Source: Aquatica leii (taxonomy: Eukaryota > Arthropoda > Insecta > Coleoptera > Lampyridae). Taken from it: 64,000 nucleotides of DNA. The notes under the pieces are model-generated. The model made no database searches and was not told the origin of the DNA. It was given only the letters and a program-made list of their open reading frames with translations. The stretch spans positions 106,101,529 through 106,165,528 of the forward strand of contig CM069432.1 of the NCBI GenBank assembly GCA_035610365.1. The letters run 5' to 3'. This document shows positions 55,975 through 64,000 of the stretch, piece by piece (positions within the stretch are counted from its first letter, which is position 1; the number at the start of each line of letters is the position of its first letter). Position numbers and translations under genes: made by a program.

Positions 55975-56103
55975 TTAATCCATGGTTTGTGGATTTGTAG
56001 TTTGCTGCATCATCCTAATTATTTCATTTTTTAATCTCGCTTTGCCATAACGTAGCCATTGGAACACCTTCTCATAATTAACATCTATAGGAACTCTTTT
56101 GAA
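55975..56103 (-). pseudogene. Short coding-like tail of unknown family
   Basis: The minus strand reads FKRVPIDVNYEKVFQWLRYG then KARLKNEIIRMMQQ and TTNPQTMD with stop at 55975-55977; a TGA lies just upstream at 56104-56106. The composition (mixed charged and hydrophobic, no homopolymers) looks like real coding sequence rather than AT noise. It lies about 170 bases inside the hAT-like end at 56276 on the same strand. I do not recognise the family. Confidence 0.3.
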
Positions 56104-56254
56104 TCAACTTTGGGTTAACTGTATAACAAAATTATGCGGTTAATTATTTTTTATTATCTATTATCAGTCGCATGCATTTTCGCTAGATTTATATCAAAAA
56201 TATGTTTCGTTTTATAAATAAAATAATTTTTTTATTAATGCTTTTTAAGTTTAA

Positions 56255-56276
56255 GTCCGCAGGTTGGCCACCCCTG
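56255..56276 (-). repeat. hAT-like terminal sequence
   Basis: On the minus strand CAGGGGTGGCCAACCTGCGG is the standard look of hAT transposon ends (CAGxGGTGG-x-CAA). The opposite end and the 8-bp duplication were not found. Confidence 0.5.
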
Positions 56277-56895
56277 CTCTAAAAAAATTACTAGATGCCA
56301 AGCATAAAATAAACAATAACAATAAACCGCTAAAACGTGGATAAGCTGATCGTACAAAAATAGATATATGTTTTCAATTGTTGCTTTTTGTACTTACTTT
56401 TACTTAAATCAGCAGAACATCTAATAGTTTTTTCTTCTTTAATTCAGCACAAAAAAGAACACATTTACAAATATAGACTAAGCCCAAAGTCGTCTTCCTT
56501 TCGTAAACGTAAAACTGCGTTTACCCGTAACCGTATAAGTACTTACTTAGAAGCGTTTTTGGTGAATCAAACTCGGTAGTCGGTACATATCTCGTCACAA
56601 TTCTCAGAAATCAAAGTATCTTATTTACATTTACAGTATCAAACGCGAATGCATAGATTTTTCATTGCATACATATCTTTATCAACAAAATTTAGATGTG
56701 GGCGTTTAACCTCTACAAGAAGTTATTTTTGTTTAGGTACTAGGTATTACAATTTAGCAACTTGTACAAACGGTTTTTTCTGATATTAAAAATTATATTT
56801 CTTTATCTCGAATAAGGAACGATTAAACCGATTTTAGAGGTACTTAACACTAAAAGAATGTTATCATATTAGTCGTAATACTTGAATTTCAGTAC

Positions 56896-57200
56896 ATTGT
56901 CAAGGCTGCTATAAACACTTTATTTTTTATATCAATATAAAAGGCCTATAGGAGTGATGTTAAAGGAATTTTTTAGGGTACTTTATTCTCCTTCTATATG
57001 CATTGTTATAGAATCAATATGGGAACGCCATTACGATGCTACATTTCTAATACTTTGGTGATTCCAATCAACTGCCAATTGTAAGGCTGCTATAAGCACT
57101 TCTTTTTTAAATTAAATATAGTATTCCTATAGGAGTGTTTTTAAAAGAATCTTTTAGAGTACTTTATTCTTCTTATATAGGCATTCTTATAGAATACGTT
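56896..57200 (+). repeat. Two tandem units, period 181
   Basis: AGGCTGCTATAAACACTT at 56903 and AGGCTGCTATAAGCACTT at 57084 head two units that also share CCTATAGGAGTG, AGAATTTTTTAG/AGAATCTTTTAG-like, TACTTTATTCT and CTTATAGAAT words in the same order. Related GTAGAATG words occur at 55670-55860. Confidence 0.65.
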
Positions 57201-57489
57201 TTAAATTAGTAACTTAAGATTTTGTGGGATATTTAGAATACATTTTCTACATCTTGCAATACGTATCTAGAATTAAAATATTTACATGATGTCATGTAAA
57301 CAAAAATTTGTAAGGTTTTAAAATATATTAATGATATTGTACGTATATATTTTTAGAATATTAGTATTATACACTTATACAACAATATCAAGAATATATT
57401 TATTACACCAAGCAATATTTAGCCGACTTTAAATATTGAACCAAGATCATGAGAATATCGTACATATATTTTGTGTTACTAAGGTTGTT

Positions 57490-58200
57490 TTAATTGTATT
57501 TACTAACCGTCAGCTTTCAGCCTTTTAACTTAACTTTAATTATAACGTATCTATCATACTGACTTAAATTTACTATGAGTCGCAAACTTTATATTATCTG
57601 TTGACGTGACATTTGTCAAGCTTCCTAAATCATTTAAAAGCAGTCATAGTCGCATAAAAAGAAAATTAATTCTAACTTTATTGGTCGTGTGAAGTAGCAT
57701 TATGTTGGTCGCATAGATAAATCAGCTGGTTGCTATCTGTTAAAATTGAGTGTTTTGTCAGAAACTATTTACAACTTAACATATAACTTAATAAACAAAC
57801 AATATTTTTATATTAATATTATGTTAAAAAACATAAGTAAATAGATTAAGGAATTCATGATACACACAGGCCAATATTGCATAAAAAAAATTAATTTCAA
57901 GTAAATACCGTATTTAAAAACAATTTTTATTGTTACTTGACGTTTTAAATAAAAATTAAACTCAAAAATTAAATAATGGTAATAGACTAAAAAGATGTAT
58001 ATGATTAATTACTGAGTTTAAGAAGCAAATTATATCAATACAAACATTAAACAAAATGTGAATAGATAGTCAAACAAAAGATCAAAACGTCGAAGGTAAA
58101 ATCAAATAAATCACATCACAAACGGAAACACACCTTACATACAAAAATGCACTTTTTATAAACTAACCACACTAGTATTAAGCAAAATAATTAAAAAAAT
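57490..58200. other. Gene-free AT-rich stretch
   Basis: No supported gene or terminus is visible. Confidence 0.45.
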
Positions 58201-58344
58201 ACAATTTACTGCTAGAGGTCAGAGGTCCAACGGGTCGATCAGTCCCTAACCTCTTACGGTGTAAAATCGAAAAGGAATATAAATAATTAACTATAAGAAA
58301 TTAGATTATAGTACTACCACATCAAAACAAACGATCCGCATTAG

Positions 58345-58983
58345 AATAAAGATAGCAGAAAAACTGGACGCCGTAATAAGAGAACTAAAGCATGTTGAAA
58401 ATGGAATTGTTAAACTTTTAGAAAAGATTGCGGCTCAAGAAAATAAAATAAGTATTTTAGAAAAAGAAGTAAAAATAAAAATATAGTGATAAAGGAAATA
58501 ATCGACAGCACAAACAAAGATGAAAAAGAAGCACAAGATAAATTCTCCATAGTAATGCAGAAAATAGGAACCAACATCAATTTTAAGGAAGATGTAGACA
58601 AAGTAAGCAGAATTTGAAAATATAAAAAAGGAAAAACAAGGTCAATAATTGTTAAACTGATAAAAGAAGAAACAAAAATTTTTAAAAATACTAGCTAAAA
58701 AACACTGATATAAGAATTGATGAAAACTATTCTAAAGAAGTCATGGAAAAAAAAGATTGGTACCACATTTAAAAAAACTAGAATTAAAGAATATAAAGCT
58801 CAATTAAAATACGATAAGTTGGTAACTAATAAAGAAGTATATAGGATAGAAGAAATAGCGATCGAAGAAAAACTTGAAAACGGAAGCGGAGTCACAAGTA
58901 AAAAACTCAGACAAAGAATGACGGTGAATAAACGATCCCCAGAATCTCGAAGAAAATCTAAAAAGAATAATTTGAACCGCTAA
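58345..58983 (+). pseudogene. LINE ORF1-like coiled-coil/RNA-binding region
   Basis: EKLDAVIRELKHVENGIVKL then LEKIAAQENKISILEKEVKI form a heptad-like coiled coil. This is followed by VMQKIGTNINFKEDVDKVSR, GKTRSIIVKLIKEETKI, and KKTRIKEYKAQLKYDKLVTN with KEVYRIEEI. That succession (coiled coil, short RNA-binding core, x-A-x-L-x-YDKL-x-[IV]N line) is seen in ORF1 or pre-RT proteins of insect LINEs. Stops follow KIKI near 58484 and interrupt VSRI near 58616. No intact protein is possible. The clade is uncertain. Confidence 0.6.
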
Positions 58984-59128
58984 AAAAACACTAGAAATCA
59001 ATAGGGTTTGGGGTAATAAAGACAAACGTAGAGATGAAAAAAGACATAATTTACACAAACCACAAATAACCAATTATAAAATTAACAAGAAAACAAGCAA
59101 ACCGATACAAGCAATGAAATGATAAAAT

Positions 59129-59640
59129 TTGGAGATAAAAAAAATCACAAAAAGAAGAAACATACAAACTAATATAAACCATCATAATGCGCGAGGTATA
59201 GATGACATATGTAACAAAATGTTGAAATATGGGAGAAAAAAATTGAGACAAAGAGTATATAAAATAATAAGCGAAGTATGGGAAAAGAAAACTCTACCGG
59301 AAGAATGGAAAATAAGAATTATTGTACCAATACCAAAAAAAGAAAACTTAACGATTGTGACAATAACAAATAACGCTACTGAACACAATGTATAAAATAC
59401 AGGCAACAATTATACAAAAACAGTTAAAAGTGTACACAGAAAGGATCACTGGTGAAAACCAAATGAAGCAGTAATAAAAAAAAATAATAAAATAGAATCC
59501 ACCCAACAACGGACAGCGAGGAAGGTCTAAATTACGATGAGAATGTCATGTCATAAACAATATAAACAAGTTAAGAAGCTAACTAAAATAAAGTTAAAAA
59601 AAATCAAATTAAAAATTTTGAGAATATCAGGACTAACCTA
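59129..59640 (+). pseudogene. LINE reverse transcriptase N-terminal fragment
   Basis: NHHNARGIDDICNKMLKYGR then VYKIISEVWEKKTLPEEWKI and RIIVPIPKKENL give the RT finger region (x-APG-x-D-x-I...LPEEWK-x-x-[IV]-I-P-I-x-KKG). In another frame LLNTMYKIQATIIQKQLKVY continues the YRGI-LLNT-x-YKI block. It is frame-shifted near 59360 and loses recognisable RT sequence after about 59460. Confidence 0.75.
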
Positions 59641-59755
59641 AAATAATGTTTTTGATGCAATTAAAAAACTGAATAATTTATGTTGATTAGTTAACCATTA
59701 AAAAATATTTTCTAAAAGGTTTTTTTTATTTTTTAAACTAAAATTTATTTTTCAG

Positions 59756-62519
59756 CACATGTTAGTGATGCAGCAACAGTTCATGTTGCTAACAATACAC
59801 ATGATTCTACACTTTCAACACCTTCAAAATCTTTTTGTACAGGTGATGCTGAATCAACTAATGATGTTAGTTTTTTTTTTAATTTAAACCAAAATAAATT
59901 AAAAAAAGGTTATTTCTCCATGTGAAATACGGTTAATAAAATATAATAAAGAGTAATATCTAATTAAAGCGTGAAAGAATCTTTTAATTAGACCTTAACG
60001 TTCATTATATATCATTATTTAAAGCATTTATATTATGCTTTATGTACAGTAAGCATTTTAATAAAAAGAAATAAAATTTTATTACTAATTTTTTTCTAAG
60101 ATTCTATTATTTATAGCTAATTTATAAATAATTCAAAAAATATAACAATTTAAAGCACGCTTTTGAAAATTTGAAGACGCCAATTGCATTCAATTTTTAA
60201 AATTTTAACAGTTTATAATACATAAACAACAATCATAAGACTAAATACCATAATAATGTTATAAAACTCGAAAGCGTTTGGATAGCTATGCCATCAGCAA
60301 CAAGAATATAAGCGAGTAGGTATTCTTGTCGCCGATGATGATAGCAGTTATTAAAACACGTTCAAATTTTAGAAAATTATTGTGGTATTTGATGTTGAGA
60401 TTTTTGTTTAAGTATTGTACCACAGTGGTTCTTGTAGTGTTACACAACTATAATACAAAAAACTAGAAAATAATATAAACTTATTAACTGCGAGTTAATT
60501 ATGTTTTTTTAATCAAAAAGGCAAACTCATTTGGAACATCTGGAAGCGAGTATATTTGTCCTAGCAAATCTACAAATTTGTCCACAATTTTATCCACAAA
60601 TTCTCTTGTTATCCCACGATTAGAAAAAGTAGATTTATAAATAGTTTTATATTACTTATTTACAGCAAGCTACAATACAATTTTAGATTATTGCAACAAG
60701 AACAGAGACAAAAATATGAAATTATTTAAAAACATTAAAGTCAGATCCTGTAATTAATATAAATGATTCAGGAGACAAAAATTTGTTATTAAATGAAAAG
60801 CAACCTAATTCAATTTAAAAAAAAAATATGAAAATATTACTTTAAATACACCAGTAAGTTTTTAATTTTCACGTTTTGCTTAAGAATCAAGAATATATTA
60901 GAAAGCCATCAGCTAGGGAACGACCAATAATCTGCCCCATTTGCTTTAAAGACGTAATCACACATTTTCTAAGACACTTTTTTCGGCACCATAAATAAAG
61001 AACATAAATACATAATTTTGCTTAAAAGTTTAAAACCGAAAAATAAAGAAAGTACTGCTTTAATAGCTTCTTTAAGAAAATGTTCTTAATTCTGTTTGAA
61101 ACTCAAACAATAAAAATGTCCAACGCTTTGTTTGCACTTACTGTCTTGGTTATTACAACAAAAAATTACTTTTAAGACATGTAAAAATTTGTAAAAGCAA
61201 AACAGATAATATTAACAATTCAAGGCAAAACTGTTTGACATCTCAAACGTTTATAGCTTCTATCATAAACATAAAAGGAAGCAAATTACAAATTTCATAT
61301 CGAATAAAATGAGAGTAATGGAAAGACTCTTAATATCTTTAAAATCCTTTATAAATGATATACAAGGGCTATTTGACGCTTTAAAGCCAAAATATTTTAG
61401 TTTCTTTATATTAGCTGTTAAAGACATAAGTCTCTGGCGTTACATATCGGTACTAATTTAAAAATGATTTTTGATATTGTTTTTAAAATTGTCATAGGGA
61501 AAAAAAGAGGTACTTCACATTAAATGTTTAAATAAAAGTGAAGTGAAGAAAATTGATAGATCATCATTGGTGTACTGAATTATCTAGTTTAGCTTTAAAA
61601 GATTTGAAAGAAAAGCAATAGAACTTATTTAATTAAAATTTTCTATAAATATTTAAACACTTCTGCTGATGATGCGTTCATTAAACTAAACAGTTCAAAC
61701 AAACATATTCGAAAAAGCTGCAAAATTTTAACAGAATGTGTATTAGCCCTAACTGTAATGTTTAATTGCAAACAAATTGGGTAAAATTACACACAACCAA
61801 CTAGAGGTAGTATAGATCAAGAAGACTTTATAAATTTTCTTAGCCATGTTGAAAAAATCCTTTGTAAAAAATTAAAAAAAGTAATAACTGGTGGAAAAAG
61901 ATTAAAACCAGTTCCAATATTATCTTCAAATAAACTTCAAATATTTTGTAAATTGTCTTATTGAAATAACGAAAACTACAAATGTTGTGCCGCAATCAAA
62001 TCCTTACCTGTTTACCAATCCTGATTCTGCAAATAGATGGATGAATGAAATAAATGTAATCAGATGACTTGCAATTAACTGTGGTACCAAAATCCCAAAA
62101 TTGTTAAAAACAACAAAAATTCGTAAACACATAGCCACAACATTACAATGAATGTGTATGGATGATACCAAAATTGAACAAATTGCTACATTTATGGGTC
62201 ATACAAAAAAGACACATCAAGACTTTTATCGGTATAGTATACTTTTAAAAATTATATATTTATTTATGTTTTAATTAGGTTGCATCAAGATATTTTTCAA
62301 ACTGCAAAAGTAGCCATAGTACTATTATTGTTATAATAAGGAATGGGATAAAAGTTTAAAGGAAAAAGTATAAACGACATTCATTTGGAAAAAGATATAT
62401 ATTATTCTTCTGAATTTTACAATGAAGCAGATGATAATAAACCGCTTTCAGAACAAGTTTTGAAACGTGCGGCTGCTTTAATTAAAGATAAAATAAATGA
62501 GAATATTAGAGATGGATAG
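59756..62519 (+). pseudogene. Multi-exon zinc-finger/tyrosine-recombinase gene (Crypton-like), decayed
   Basis: Four exon-like blocks with GT-AG edges can be read: 59756-59865, 60666-60853, 60902-62231 and 62279-62519. Exon 1 reads HVSDAATVHVANNTHDSTLS, a Ser/Thr-rich linker. Exon 3 has two zinc-finger-like lines (RPIICPICFKDVITHFLRHF and FVCTYCLGYYNKKLLLRHVK with IC) and then, near 62125-62231, IRKHIATTLQ and DDTKIEQIATFMGHTKKTHQ with DFYR, the R...H-x-x-MGH...Y-x-R pattern of a tyrosine recombinase active site. Exon 4 continues LHQDIFQTAKVA and KFKGKSINDIHLEKDIYYSS, and ends at TAG 62517-62519. The last intron is only 47 bases and the one before exon 3 is 48. Many in-frame stops (for example in exon 4 after VLLLL and after GMG) make it dead. 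It could be a Crypton transposon or a host gene derived from one. Confidence 0.68.
60499..60651 (-). pseudogene. Short coding-like frame inside the first intron of the recombinase gene
   Basis: The minus strand is open for about 50 codons: YKSTFSNRGITREFVDKIVD then KFVDLLGQIYSLPDVPNEFA and FLIKKT, stop at 60499-60501. The composition is protein-like. I do not recognise it. It could be a terminal exon of another element inserted in the opposite direction. Confidence 0.3.
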
Positions 62520-62798
62520 ATAGAAAGGTATGTTTTTCGAATTTTTTTATTATTTTATAAAGAACATAATTTCAATTATTCGTCATCAAAATTGGTAGGA
62601 ATTTCTTTAGTACTTCTTATTACCGTTATTGAAATAAAGATATACAGTACTAGTTAAAAGTAAAATATATAACAGATGCATTTTGTCAAGTTTGAAATTT
62701 AGTATTCTTATCAACATATTTTTTTTAACAAAACATTTGTCACGTCTTGATTCTACAATTATAAGCGACTTTTGTCTTAGACTGCGTCGTAATTGAAC

Positions 62799-63144
62799 AC
62801 CTAGACTTTTTTGGATTCGTCCTAGTCTCACCTTCAGAGCCAAAACAAAAAGTAAAATTTGGCCTTTGTTCTGTTTCCGTTCAAGAACTCAAATAAACTG
62901 ACGTTTTGCAAGACATTGCAGCTTGCATGTTCGCAGTGGTAAATGTCACTGTAAGTAAGTAAGTAAGTACCGTCACTTACTCTTTTTTCTTCAGTGACAT
63001 TTAGCACTCCAAAGATGCCGGCTGCAATTTCTTGCCAAACATCAGTTTGTTTGGGTTTACGAACAATAATACGACTAAGGGTAAGTTTTATATCTTGTTT
63101 TGGCTCTTAAGGAGAGACTAGGACCAAGCCTAAAAAGTCTAGGT
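62799..63144. repeat. 346-base foldback element with coding-like arms
   Basis: ACCTAGACTTTTTTGGATTC at 62799 faces its imperfect complement ending GTCTAGGT at 63144. The inner pairs GAGCCAAAACA/TGTTTTGGCTC and AAATGTCACTG/CAGTGACATTT show that the whole block folds on itself. The centre is a (TAAG)n run (about 62951-62970). Both arms read as the same protein line in opposite directions: right arm TDVWQEIAAGIFGVLNVTEE (minus strand), left arm TDVLQDIAACMFAVVNVT (plus strand). The W-x-E-I-A line is reminiscent of Myb/SANT or MADF domains. Confidence 0.65.
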
Positions 63145-63149
63145 TACGT

Positions 63150-63756
63150 TGTTAAGTAAGTAAAATTGTAAAATTATAAAAAACAAAAAAAAAATTAATA
63201 ATATAAGATTGATGGACTAAAAAACATTTCGTTCATTGCTAGGCTTGTTAGTTAAATAACTATTTCCGGACAAGGCTAAGTAAAGTGTAGTTGAGTTTTA
63301 TAATTAAAAATTAACAATAACACTAATGATTAGTTTTTTACGTCAGATATATCGGTGTCAGATTTGCTACTACTAATATAAACCATTATTTGTGTTGTTT
63401 TTTAAAAAACAAGTGTAATAAACTTTCTGATAAAACAATAGTTTTATGTTAATATAAGTAACATTATGTAATGTAATGGTTGCATATTGATAGAGAGTAT
63501 GGCATTAGACGTGCGCGTATGCAGAGTTCCCCAAGTCATGGATGAACAATAGTTAAGTTTGGGAACGCGTTTTTAATGAATAAAAGTCCAAATCCACAAC
63601 ATGATGTCAGGTGTAAACAGGTGTCAACTGTAAACAGGTGTAAATCTTGTAAATGATGTAAATCGTGAAAATGATAAACAAAGTTAAAATTTAGTGTAAA
63701 TAAAAGACATAAATTAAATTGTGTGTTTGAAATAAACGTGATTAAGGAAACGCAAC
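63150..63756. other. Gene-free stretch, probably LTR/leader of the next gypsy element
   Basis: No gene. At 63608-63655 the word GTGTAAACAG/GTGTCAACTG/GTAAACAGGTG repeats several times, and the Gag start follows at 63757. LTR boundaries could not be set. Confidence 0.4.
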
Positions 63757-64000
63757 ATGTCAATCAAAGATAAAAAAGGAATAATGGCGTCAAGTTCTAA
63801 TAATTATGTACCAATGGCTAATATTAATACTATTAGTGAGCTGAAATTGGATACGGGGAACAATTCTGTGGCATGGAAAAAATGGTATCAAAAATTTGAT
63901 TTTTTTTAACGGCTGGTGACTTTGAAAACACTTCTGATAAGCGTAAGATTGCCCTGTTATTGCATAGTATCGGTGATAAAGGTTTGGAAATTTATAATTC
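63757..64000 (+). pseudogene. Gypsy Gag N-terminus, cut by window edge
   Basis: From ATG the frame gives MSIKDKKGIMASSSNNYVPM, then LKLDTGNNSVAWKKWYQKFD. Further on the typical Gag line DKRKIALLLHSIGDKGLEIY is readable. The N-x-x-x-W-x-x-W-x-x-x-F-x-x-x...K-x-A-x-LLH-x-[IV]-G pattern is the start of Ty3/gypsy Gag in insects. It is a separate copy from the gypsy elements further left, probably with at least one break already in this part. The rest is outside the window. Confidence 0.75.

Larger units (their letters stand above)
54364..57484. mobile_element. 3.1-kb element with 24-bp terminal inverted repeats
   Basis: CCTTAGTAGCACAAAACATA then CGTA (54364-54387) is matched in inverted orientation at 57461-57484 with three differences, all transitions. 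Inside there are degenerate tandem units and a possible nested hAT end, but no transposase I can recognise, so it looks non-autonomous. Target duplications were not clear. The superfamily is unknown. Confidence 0.5.
58200..59640 (+). mobile_element. LINE with ORF1 and start of ORF2, decayed
   Basis: A short GC-richer 5' piece (58215-58270) leads into an ORF1-like region with a coiled coil, and then, about 150 bases on, the beginning of an RT. The RT ends after roughly 160 codons of recognisable sequence, near 59640, so the copy lacks most of ORF2, including the catalytic FADD block, and was later broken by many stops and frame changes. A-rich composition on the plus strand throughout is typical of such LINEs. 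Confidence 0.72.

Noticed and set aside
58804-59409. Minus-strand hydrophobic frames near 58.8-59.4 kb
   Set aside because: Antisense shadows of the A-rich LINE, giving Phe/Leu/Ser-rich strings.

Overview
The window is AT-rich, intron- and transposon-laden animal DNA, most likely from an arthropod and probably an insect. Evidence for this is the mix of Ty3/gypsy, BEL/Pao, Penelope-like, jockey/CR1-type LINE, Tc1/mariner, piggyBac and Crypton-like pieces, the short GT-AG introns, and a eukaryotic tRNA-Asn with no encoded CCA. I found no intact ordinary host protein gene. The only clear functional RNA gene is tRNA-Asn(GTT) at 34050-34123. Nearly everything else recognisable is a transposable element, mostly decayed, in a sea of featureless AT-rich sequence.

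Layout. 1-4879: Ty3/gypsy element on the minus strand running off the left edge, with coiled-coil Gag, zinc-knuckle Gag, protease and RT. 7900-8640: GC-richer LTR-like block with repeated stem-loops. 10165-10435 and 38064-38143: two THAP-domain exons. 13921-14214: a 147-bp in-frame tandem duplication. 15500-17640: Penelope-like element with RT and GIY-YIG parts and a hammerhead-like 3' motif; a second Penelope fragment and an opposite-strand hammerhead-like motif lie at 18911-19531. 18775-24300: BEL/Pao fossil on the minus strand. 25795-27420, 40225-40830 and 58200-59640: three LINE remnants.

29958-30225: transposase HTH remnant. 30780-35085: Ty3/gypsy fossil on the plus strand, interrupted in its integrase region by a 700-bp terminal-inverted-repeat insert that carries the tRNA-Asn gene. 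35084-36640: piggyBac. 42937-48240: a T-biased gypsy fragment with a complex LTR and a nested insert. 49865-54318: a 4.45-kb palindromic Tc1 (DD34E) element with about 2-kb arms and TA target duplications. 54364-57484: an element with 24-bp terminal repeats. 59756-62519: a decayed multi-exon zinc-finger/tyrosine-recombinase (Crypton-like) gene. 62799-63144: a foldback element built from coding-like arms. 63757-64000: the start of another gypsy Gag at the right edge.

The best candidates for something new are the tRNA-carrying inverted-repeat insert, the giant Tc1 palindrome, the intron-bearing tyrosine-recombinase gene, the paired stem-loops at 8.2 kb and the foldback at 62.8 kb. All assignments were made by eye from motifs; no database search was possible.
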